From contig SCUH01000215.1 in NCBI GenBank assembly GCA_004298295.1, positions 1 to 6,395 of the forward strand: a DNA stretch of 6,395 bases. Reading direction: 5' to 3'. Origin of the DNA: Betaproteobacteria bacterium (GTDB lineage: Bacteria; Pseudomonadota; Gammaproteobacteria; Burkholderiales; SG8-39). Position 1 is the stretch's first letter, and every line of letters begins with the position of its first letter. The notes beneath the pieces are model-generated. The model made no database searches. It was not told where the DNA came from and worked only from the letters and a program-made list of their open reading frames with translations. The translations under genes and the position numbers were made by a program. Below, in pieces: positions 1-4,613 of this stretch.

Positions 1-1
1 C

Positions 2-166
2 CCGGCGCTCACGAGCGCCTACCAGGATTGGCGCGAGACCGGCGCCGCGGGCGCGCTGCGCCCGGCGATCGAGCGCGGCTCCGAACATTGGGCACGCGTC
101 GCCCGTGACCTGCTGTCGCGACCCGTGCCGCCCGGCGGCGGCGAAGCGCGCGCCCTCGCCCTATGA
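2..166 (+). CDS. C-terminal end of an unidentified protein (5' end outside window)
   Basis: An open frame enters from the left edge and ends at the TGA at 164-166, giving 54 residues. The tail is hydrophilic and probably helical, with Trp, Arg and Glu residues (for example YQDWRETGAAG and HWARVARDLL), and then a Pro/Gly/Ala-rich end. No membrane segment or recognisable motif is visible, and I do not recognise the family. The reading is supported by its stop codon overlapping the ATG of the following kinase gene as ATGA (163-166), the same arrangement used at the next two junctions. It is therefore probably the upstream member of the same operon. Its function must be read from sequence to the left. 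Confidence 0.55.
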   Translation, partial: PALTSAYQDWRETGAAGALRPAIERGSEHWARVARDLLSRPVPPGGGEARALAL

Positions 167-1398
167 GCGATCCCGGCGCGATGCAACGGGGCCGCACGCT
201 CGCCGTGTCCGGAGCGCCGCAGGAGGCTGCCGCCGCCGGCGACAAGCTCCGCGCGCTGCAGATTTTCGCCGAGGCCACTTCCAGCCTGCCGGGCGATGCC
301 GGCGTCGAGGAATGGCTGGGCCGGTTCCTCGCCACCATGATCCGCCTTACCGATGCCGCGGCCGGCGCCGTGCGCGTGGTCGCGGAAAGCGGGCGCCACC
401 TGCGGCTGGTGGCTTCGGCCGGGCTGCCGCCGGAAGTCGCCGCGCGCGAAAAGCACATGCCGCTCGACTGCGGCGCCTGCGGTCTCGCGGTGCGCGACGC
501 GGCGGTCCATGCCGAGGGCTCGGCGCTCGCGTGCGCGACGCACACCTCGCAGGCCTGGTTCGGCGGCTTCGGCGGCATGATCGTGGTGCCGCTCGCGCAC
601 CAGGGCAAGGTGCTCGGCGTCTACAACCTGTTCCTGCGCGAACCGCGCGCGATTTCCCCGGAGGTGGTGCGGCTGTATCGCTCGATCGGCGAGCACCTCG
701 GCATGGCGCTGGAAAACGCGCGCCTCGCGCGCGAGAACGTGCGCATGACGGTGATGAACGAGCGCCAGATGATGGCGAGCGAAGTCCACGATTCGCTCGC
801 GCAGACCCTGGCCTACATGAAGATGCGGCTGGCGCTGCTGCTGGATACGCTGCGCTCGGGCGAGCGCGAGCGCGCGCTGAAGTACGCCAGCGACCTGCAG
901 GACGGACTGGGCGAAGCCTACGCCGACCTGCGCGAGCTGCTGGCGCAGTTCCGCAGCCGCATGGACCCGCTCGGACTGGTGCACGCGCTGGAGAGCATCG
1001 CCGCCGGTTTCGAGGACCGCACCGGCGTCGCGCTGACGATCGACAACCGGCTGCCCGAGCTCGACCTCGGCGTCGACGAGCAAGCCAACGTCTTCCACAT
1101 CCTGCAGGAAGCGCTCGCCAACGTGGCGCGCCATTCCGGCGCGCGGCGCGCCCGCCTGGTGCTGGACAAGCGCGGCACCGAATACGTCTTCTCGGTGGAG
1201 GACGACGGCAGCGGCTTCTTCGCCCTCGGCAGCGCGCAAGGCTCGCCCAACCTGCGCCACCACCTCGGCGTCAACATCATGCGCGAGCGCGCGCAGCGCG
1301 TCGCCGGCCGGCTCGAAATCGCCAACCTGCCGCAGGGCGGCGCCCGCGTGCGGCTGGTGTTCCCGGCGCTAGCCGCCGAGCGCGCGGCGGCGCCATGA
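163..1398 (+). CDS. Soluble GAF-domain sensor histidine kinase, NarX/HisKA_3 type
   Basis: This 411-residue kinase should autophosphorylate on His and pass the phosphate to the response regulator encoded next. Residues 30-190 form a GAF-like sensor domain. A HisKA_3 dimerisation/phosphoacceptor segment follows, with SEVHDSLAQTL and His209 as the likely phosphorylated residue. The HATPase_c domain shows an N box (QEALANVARHS, Asn320), a G1 box (EDDGSGF, 346-352) and a G2-like stretch (HHLGVNIMRERA, 366-377). The organisation matches the cytoplasmic part of NarX-type kinases, but the periplasmic sensor and both membrane helices of true NarX are missing, so it should sense a cytoplasmic signal. 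Cys103, Cys106 and Cys124 in the GAF domain could be a redox or metal site; this is inference. The start ATG overlaps the stop of the upstream gene. A second in-frame ATG lies at 181, and neither has a strong ribosome binding site, so translational coupling is likely. The signal is unknown. Confidence 0.93.
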   Translation: MSDPGAMQRGRTLAVSGAPQEAAAAGDKLRALQIFAEATSSLPGDAGVEEWLGRFLATMIRLTDAAAGAVRVVAESGRHLRLVASAGLPPEVAAREKHMPLDCGACGLAVRDAAVHAEGSALACATHTSQAWFGGFGGMIVVPLAHQGKVLGVYNLFLREPRAISPEVVRLYRSIGEHLGMALENARLARENVRMTVMNERQMMASEVHDSLAQTLAYMKMRLALLLDTLRSGERERALKYASDLQDGLGEAYADLRELLAQFRSRMDPLGLVHALESIAAGFEDRTGVALTIDNRLPELDLGVDEQANVFHILQEALANVARHSGARRARLVLDKRGTEYVFSVEDDGSGFFALGSAQGSPNLRHHLGVNIMRERAQRVAGRLEIANLPQGGARVRLVFPALAAERAAAP

Positions 1399-2078
1399 AC
1401 GCGCCGATCAGCGTGCTGCTGGTCGATGACCACACGCTGTTTCGCAAGGGGCTGGCGGAACTGCTCGAAGGGCGAGACGCGATCCGTGTCGTTGCGGCCA
1501 CCGGCGACCCGGACGAAGCCCTGAGAATCGCGCGCGAGCAGCGCCCGGACGTGGCGATCGTGGATCTCAACATGCCGCCGCACGGCGGCCTGGCGTTGCT
1601 GCGCCAGCTGCTCGCGGCGGGCTGGCAGGGCACCTCGATCGTGCTCACGGTGAGCGATGCGGAAGACGACATGGCCAACGCGCTCGCGAGCGGCGCGCGC
1701 GGCTACCTGCTGAAGGACATGGAACCGGACGAGCTGGTCGCCGCGGTGCGGCGCGCGCTGCGCGGCGAAACCGTGGTCGCGCCCGCGATGACGCTGAAGC
1801 TGATCGATCTGCTGCATCCCAAGCGCGGCGCGGCGGTGCGCGAGGACCTGCTGGCGGAGCTCACGCCGCGCGAGCGCGAAATCCTGCAGCACCTGGCGCA
1901 GGGCCTGACCAACAAGGCGATCGCGCGCGCGCTCGACATCAGCCACGAAACCGTGAAGCTCCACGTGCGCCGCGTGCTCGCCAAGCTGAAGCTGTCCTCG
2001 CGCGTCGAGGCGGCGGTGTTCGCGGTGGAGCACGGCGTCAGCTCGGTGCGCAGGCCGCCTTCCGAAGGCGGCGCGTGA
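1395..2078 (+). CDS. NarL/FixJ-family response regulator (REC plus LuxR-type HTH)
   Basis: A 227-residue DNA-binding response regulator, the evident partner of the kinase with which it overlaps by 4 bases (ATGA). The receiver domain (about 5-122) has the acidic pair Asp11-Asp12, phosphoacceptor Asp57 (AIVDLNMPP), Thr85 and Lys107 (GYLLKDMEP). The LuxR/NarL HTH domain (about 154-212) begins LTPREREIL and contains the recognition region SHETVKLHVRRVLAKLKL followed by SSRVEAAVFAVEH. This stretch resembles the NarL C-terminus closely. Length is normal for the family. Receiver phosphorylation normally releases the HTH domain for dimer binding to promoters. I see no obvious NarL-type heptamer sites in the window, so its targets are unknown. 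The last 25 bases form a hairpin over the start of the next gene. The true NarL regulon role (nitrate/nitrite) is possible but not shown, because the kinase lacks a NarX sensor domain. Confidence 0.95.
   Translation: MNAPISVLLVDDHTLFRKGLAELLEGRDAIRVVAATGDPDEALRIAREQRPDVAIVDLNMPPHGGLALLRQLLAAGWQGTSIVLTVSDAEDDMANALASGARGYLLKDMEPDELVAAVRRALRGETVVAPAMTLKLIDLLHPKRGAAVREDLLAELTPREREILQHLAQGLTNKAIARALDISHETVKLHVRRVLAKLKLSSRVEAAVFAVEHGVSSVRRPPSEGGA
2054..2072 (+). promoter_or_regulatory. Hairpin masking the ribosome binding site of the methyltransferase gene
   Basis: GCCGCCTT (2054-2061) and AAGGCGGC (2065-2072) are perfectly complementary around a CCG loop. The only Shine-Dalgarno-like sequence for the GTG start at 2075, GAAGG at 2064-2068, lies in the loop edge and 3' arm. 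No T-tract follows, so an intrinsic terminator is unlikely. Because it sits inside the last codons of the regulator gene, ribosomes finishing that gene would open it. I infer translational coupling between regulator and methyltransferase. Confidence 0.5.
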
Positions 2079-2887
2079 CTCGCGGCAGGGTGCTGCTGGC
2101 GGCGCTCGCGCTGACGACCGCCTGCTCCACCCCTGCCCCGCCGCGCCCGCCGGATGCGCGGCTCGCGCAGCTCGTCGCCGCTTCGCATCGCACTGCGGCC
2201 AATGTCGCACGCGACCCTTGGCGGCATCCGCGGGAGACGCTCGAGTTCTTCGGCGTGCGGCAATCGGACACGGTGGTCGAGATCCTTCCGGGGAGCGCCG
2301 GCTACTACCTCGAAATCCTCGCGCCCTATCTGAAAGAGAGCGGCCGCTACATCGCCGCCAGCCGCGACCCCGCCGCGCCGCCCAACTACCTCGCCGATCA
2401 CCGGAAACTTCTGGCGCGGCTGGCGGCGGATCCGGCGCGCTACGGCAAGGTCGTGGTAGTGCCTTTCAACGCCGACCGGCACGAAATCGCGCCGGCGGGC
2501 AGCGCCGATTGCGTGCTCACCTTCCGCAACCTGCACAACTGGATCGAACGCGGCGAGGTCGAAAGTGCATTGCGGGCGTTTCATCGAGCGCTGAAACCGG
2601 GCGGCGTGCTCGGCGTGGTGGACCATCGCGGGCGCGATGACCAGTCACAGGAGGCGCAGATGAAGTCCGGCTACGTGCGGCAGGACTACGCCATCGCGCT
2701 GATCGAGCGCGCGGGATTCCGCTTCGTCGCCGCGTCCGAGGTCAATGCCAATGCCAGGGACACCAAGGATCATCCGGCGGGCGTCTGGTCGCTGCCGCCG
2801 ACCTACCGGTTGAAGGAGCAGGACCGCGAAAGGTACCGGGCGATCGGCGAGAGCGACCGCTTTACGCTGAAATTCGTGAAACGCTGA
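2075..2887 (+). CDS. Exported (probable lipoprotein) class I SAM-dependent methyltransferase-like protein, COG4798 type
   Basis: A 270-residue protein. The first 20 residues are a short positive n-region (MTRGR), a hydrophobic core and LTTACSTP, which reads as an imperfect lipobox with Cys17 as the lipidated residue. The mature part resembles the family of predicted methyltransferases with signal peptides (COG4798): RDPWRHPRETLEFFGV (47-61), a motif I variant VVEILPGSAGYYLEILAPYL (67-86), the acidic motif and strand around ADCVLTFRNLHNW (144-156), and LKPGGVLGVVDHR (173-185) as the post-motif strand. The substrate of this family is not known to me. An exported methyltransferase is puzzling because SAM is cytoplasmic. 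The protein may be inactive as a methyltransferase, or the N-terminus may act only as an anchor. GTG was chosen as start because it overlaps the regulator stop (GTGA) and yields a proper signal peptide; an in-frame GTG at 2090 would remove the positive residues. It is the last gene of the operon and converges on the next gene, 49 bases away. Confidence 0.85.
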   Translation: MTRGRVLLAALALTTACSTPAPPRPPDARLAQLVAASHRTAANVARDPWRHPRETLEFFGVRQSDTVVEILPGSAGYYLEILAPYLKESGRYIAASRDPAAPPNYLADHRKLLARLAADPARYGKVVVVPFNADRHEIAPAGSADCVLTFRNLHNWIERGEVESALRAFHRALKPGGVLGVVDHRGRDDQSQEAQMKSGYVRQDYAIALIERAGFRFVAASEVNANARDTKDHPAGVWSLPPTYRLKEQDRERYRAIGESDRFTLKFVKR

Positions 2888-2936
2888 GCGCGAAGGCGAC
2901 GCAGCGCCCGAAGTGGAAATTGCGATCCTTGACCCA

Positions 2937-3212
2937 TTACGATTTGATGACCTGCGCCAGCATGTAACCCAGGCACTGTTCGATGCCGACGGCACTTAGC
3001 TGCACTCCGGGTCTGGCAGTGAGCGTCAGGAAGACACTACCGTCTCCCGTGCGTTCTTCCATCGTTCCGATGTTCATGCACTCGCCCGATGGGCAAGCCC
3101 AGGCGCTTTGCCTGCACCGAGCTATGGCCTGCAGTATTTTCTTCTCCTGTGCCGCCACCTCGTCAATGCGGATGCTCAACCCAGCGTCAATCTTCTCAAT
3201 GTGGCATTTCAT
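2937..3212 (-). CDS. Small cysteine-containing protein of unknown function
   Basis: This 91-residue protein begins MKCHIEKIDA and has no signal peptide or membrane segment. Residues 12-35 look helical (IRIDEVAAQEKKILQAIARC). A Cys cluster follows: Cys33, Cys40 and Cys45 in RCRQSAWACPSGEC. The second half reads as an alternating beta region (GSVFLTLTARPGVQLS) and a final helix with Cys80 (GIEQCLGYMLAQVI). The spacing C-x6-C-x4-C is not one I can assign to a named metal site. The ATG at 3212 was preferred over an upstream one at 3293 because it has a clear ribosome binding site, and the longer version would overlap the end of the CBS gene with low-complexity sequence. It lies 64 bases downstream of the CBS gene on the same strand, so the two are probably cotranscribed. 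I do not recognise the family, and function is unassigned. Confidence 0.75.
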   Translation of the reverse strand: MKCHIEKIDAGLSIRIDEVAAQEKKILQAIARCRQSAWACPSGECMNIGTMEERTGDGSVFLTLTARPGVQLSAVGIEQCLGYMLAQVIKS

Positions 3213-3216
3213 GGCG

Positions 3217-3223
3217 TCTCCTT
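3217..3223 (-). promoter_or_regulatory. Strong ribosome binding site fixing the start of the Cys-rich protein
   Basis: Read on the - strand, AAGGAGA lies 4 bases before the ATG at 3212. It is the best Shine-Dalgarno match in the window and decides for the 91-residue form over the longer open frame starting at 3293. Confidence 0.75.
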
Positions 3224-3272
3224 GAAGGAGCGGCGGTCGCTCCCGGACAGCCGTCGCAGGGCAACTTCCCAG

Positions 3273-3287
3273 CCGGTCATGACCGCG
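3273..3287. repeat. 15-base repeat containing a 12-bp palindrome, copy 1
   Basis: CCGGTCATGACCGCG contains the perfect palindrome CGGTCATGACCG (3274-3285). It covers the stop codon of the CBS gene. An identical 15-mer occurs at 4456-4470 in non-coding sequence. The identity is seen directly. Whether it is an operator or a fragment of a dispersed repeat is open. Confidence 0.5.
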
Positions 3288-3885
3288 CGGCAAGGTCGAT
3301 CAGCGCTTGAACTTCGCCCAATTCGCCCTTCACCATCCAGTGCGTCAGATCGCCGCTCGAAATCACGGCGAGCACCTTGCCGTTTTCCACAATCGGCAGG
3401 TGCCGGAACCGCCGCTGGGTGACCAACGCCATCGCCTCGCCGACGGTCGTCGTCGGCGGGATGCAGCAGGGCTCCTTCGTCATCACTTCGGAAACTTTCG
3501 TGCTGACGGGGTCGCGGCCCGTGGCCAGCACTTTGGTCAGCGCATCTCGCTCCGTGAAGATGCCTGTCAATTGCTCGCCCTCCATGACCACCAGGGCACC
3601 GATCCTCTGGGAGGTCATTGCGCGCACGCACTCGGTGACCGAGGTATCGGGTCCAACGGCGTGGACCGCTTCGTGCTTCTCGAACAATCGGGTCAACGGC
3701 GCCCGGCGCTTGTCTCGCATCCTCATCGAGTACACGACGACGGTGACGACGATCAGGAACAGAACGAATCCGTAGAGCACCATCTTGTGAACGGTCGTCT
3801 GCACCTCTTCCAGCGCGGCCAACACTGCGGGGGAAAGCAGTGCGAGACCCATGGCGGCAGCCGATTTGCGAAGAAGCTTTCTCAT
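3277..3885 (-). CDS. Membrane-anchored tandem CBS-domain protein
   Basis: A 202-residue protein. Residues 1-23 look like a signal peptide (MRKLLRKSAAAMG, then a hydrophobic core ending SPAVLA before ALEE). A transmembrane helix spans about 35-54 (MVLYGFVLFLIVVTVVVYSM) and is followed by the positive stretch RMRDKRR, which predicts a cytoplasmic C-terminal part. Two CBS motifs fill residues 65-185. The first ends in IGALVVMEGEQLTGIFTERD and the second in RHLPIVENGKVLAVISSGDL. CBS pairs generally bind adenine nucleotides and act as energy or redox-state sensors; both motif ends here keep the T/S-x-x-D pattern typical of ligand-binding pairs (TERD, SSGD). No enzyme or transporter domain is attached, so this is a stand-alone sensor module at the membrane with an unknown partner. 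A good ribosome binding site, GAGGAG at 3894-3899, sits 8 bases before the ATG. The gene is followed on the same strand by the Cys-rich protein. Confidence 0.9.
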   Translation of the reverse strand: MRKLLRKSAAAMGLALLSPAVLAALEEVQTTVHKMVLYGFVLFLIVVTVVVYSMRMRDKRRAPLTRLFEKHEAVHAVGPDTSVTECVRAMTSQRIGALVVMEGEQLTGIFTERDALTKVLATGRDPVSTKVSEVMTKEPCCIPPTTTVGEAMALVTQRRFRHLPIVENGKVLAVISSGDLTHWMVKGELGEVQALIDLAARS

Positions 3886-3906
3886 CGCTGTGGCTCCTCG
3901 ATTTCG

Positions 3907-3924
3907 ACGCTCATCGCTGAGCGT
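3907..3924 (-). promoter_or_regulatory. Hairpin in the leader of the CBS gene
   Basis: On the - strand, ACGCTCA pairs with TGAGCGT over a GCGA loop, which fits the stable GNRA tetraloop pattern. The stem ends 7 bases before the GAGGAG ribosome binding site and would lie at or near the 5' end of the transcript if the proposed promoter is right. It could stabilise the mRNA or be a protein-binding palindrome; the sequence alone does not tell which. Confidence 0.4.
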
Positions 3925-3928
3925 TCAC

Positions 3929-3957
3929 ACATTGCGCCTTGCTGCAAGTGTCGTCAA
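3929..3957 (-). promoter_or_regulatory. Possible sigma70-type promoter for the CBS gene
   Basis: On the - strand, TTGACG (3952-3957) is a good -35 match and is followed after 17 bases by CAATGT (3929-3934), a poor -10 match. The predicted transcript start would be some 36 bases before the CBS ATG. The spacing and position fit, but the weak -10 makes this tentative. Confidence 0.25.
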
Positions 3958-3977
3958 CCGCCGCACGACGGTACCGT

Positions 3978-4001
3978 GAACGGCCGTATTGGGTCGGACC
4001 C
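3978..4001. repeat. Possible intergenic repeat remnant with quasi-palindromes
   Basis: GAACGGCCGT (3978-3987) recurs exactly at 5622-5631, and GGGTC-G-GACCC (3991-4001) is a 5-bp inverted repeat. The order GAACGGCCG, TT, GACCC is loosely paralleled at 4391-4409 (GAATGACCGC, TTG, GACCC). It lies between the CBS gene and the small helical protein gene, together with a 10-bp palindrome ACGGTACCGT at 3968-3977. I read these as related decayed elements, by eye only. Confidence 0.35.
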
Positions 4002-4123
4002 TGAAGATGGCGTGAACGTCTCAGTTTCATGGTATCCGTTCACCTCTTGCTTTTCGTCAAGATGTGCTGTCGAACGATCGGGCAGCATTGACTTTCCGAA
4101 CGTGTTTTTGGACGCGACCACAA

Positions 4124-4306
4124 ATGAATCCAGCAGACATTTCGGCACTCGCACACCACCTCTTTGAAGTAAACGGCTCCAAGGCCATCGCCGAGGCCGC
4201 TCACAAGGCAGTGTCCCTTGAGAGCGCTGGCGACAAGGAGCAGGCGAAGTTTTGGCGCCAGGTGGAGACCGTACTGTCCGAGATCCGCGGCCCACGACAA
4301 AGTTAG
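4124..4306 (+). CDS. Small helical protein of unknown function (60 aa)
   Basis: A 60-residue, charged, Ala/Glu/Lys-rich protein beginning MNPADISALAHHLFEVNG. The sequence suggests two or three amphipathic helices, with AIAEAAHKAVSLESAGDKEQA and FWRQVETVLSEIRG in the second half. It has no cysteines, signal peptide or membrane segment. It resembles, by style and length, small uncharacterised proteobacterial proteins that begin with MNPAD-like sequence and end in an RGP-type tail, but I cannot name a family. The frame has coding-like third-position GC preference, which supports it as real. The frame is open back to a GTG at 4064, but those extra residues look unlike protein, so the ATG at 4124 is preferred. 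No clear ribosome binding site precedes it, leaving some doubt. It stands alone, divergent from the CBS gene. Confidence 0.6.
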   Translation: MNPADISALAHHLFEVNGSKAIAEAAHKAVSLESAGDKEQAKFWRQVETVLSEIRGPRQS

Positions 4307-4613
4307 GCGACAGGTTCCAGCGGGTTGACCCGCAAGCGTCGTCTTGTATCAACGACCGCAAGGGCGCTTGGTCGGGCGAGCTGCGCTCGTGAATGACCGC
4401 TTGTGACCCAGGCGCTAAACCGTCCACTGAATCGGGGCAACTCCAGAGAGACCTTCCGGTCATGACCGCGAAGTGCCTGTCGATCGAGGGGTGAAGACCG
4501 CCGCAAAGCGGCCGTTCCGGGCTTGAAATGCTAACCGGCGTCAACGTCGGGCCTTTTCAAAGGGCAGCGACAGCGTAAAGTCCTCGACAGGCTCACGCGA
4601 TTCTGGAGGGCGT
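4307..4613. other. Non-coding stretch with several small inverted repeats
   Basis: No convincing gene is present on either strand. A 6-bp hairpin with a 2-base loop (GCGGGT/ACCCGC, 4320-4333) lies 14 bases after the small gene's stop and could weakly end its transcript, but no T-tract follows. A nested structure follows: CAAGCGTCGT (4333-4342) against ACGAC (4352-4356) and CGCTTG (4365-4370). Repeat-like pieces come next: GAATGACCGC (4391-4400), the palindrome at 4457-4468, and GCCGC-AAA-GCGGC (4500-4512) within AGACCGCCGCAAAGCGGCCG, which resembles the sequence after the downstream gene at 5614-5630. A weak promoter candidate for the next gene is TTTTCA (4554-4559), 16 bases, TAAAGT (4576-4581). 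The ribosome binding site GGAGG (4605-4609) precedes the ATG at 4614. Confidence 0.5.
4456..4470. repeat. 15-base repeat containing a 12-bp palindrome, copy 2
   Basis: Identical to 3273-3287, again with the palindrome CGGTCATGACCG (4457-4468), here between the small 60-residue gene and the substrate-binding protein gene. A third partial match, ATGACCGC, lies at 4393-4400. This copy is embedded in a stretch with other short inverted repeats and is probably part of a degenerate intergenic repeat. Confidence 0.5.

Noticed and set aside
19..1263. 414-codon open frame on the - strand opposite the kinase gene
   Set aside because: Its translation is a monotonous Arg/Ala/His/Gln mix with no domain, and it lies fully antisense to a kinase with all catalytic motifs. 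Such frames arise from high GC at third positions.
105..2078. 657-codon open frame on the + strand ending at the regulator's stop
   Set aside because: Only the part from 1395 reads as a protein family (response regulator). The upstream 430 codons are an Arg/Ala-rich out-of-frame reading of the kinase gene, so this is not a kinase-regulator fusion.
918..2210. 430-codon open frame on the - strand across kinase, regulator and methyltransferase genes
   Set aside because: It spans three well-supported genes in antisense, is compositionally biased and has no recognisable motif.
1703..2626. 307-codon open frame on the - strand
   Set aside because: Antisense to the regulator and methyltransferase genes, no motif and no ribosome binding site evident.
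2888..2936. Possible bidirectional terminator between the convergent methyltransferase and Cys-rich protein genes
   Set aside because: Only 4-bp stems such as GGCG/CGCC are present and no T-tract is found on either strand.
2645..2995. 116-codon open frame on the - strand overlapping the end of the methyltransferase gene
   Set aside because: It overlaps two better supported genes, and its sequence shows no family resemblance.
3307..4167. 286-codon open frame on the + strand opposite the CBS gene
   Set aside because: It is a His/Arg/Gln-rich shadow of the CBS gene running on into non-coding sequence. The CBS reading has two complete motifs and a ribosome binding site.
4320..4333. GCGGGT-TG-ACCCGC hairpin as intrinsic terminator of the small gene
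   Set aside because: The stem is short, the 2-base loop is strained and no T-tract follows. It is kept only as a note in the non-coding stretch.
3954..4544. 196-codon open frame on the - strand over the repeat-rich region
   Set aside because: It covers the small gene and repeat-like DNA, the composition is not protein-like, and no start signal is seen.
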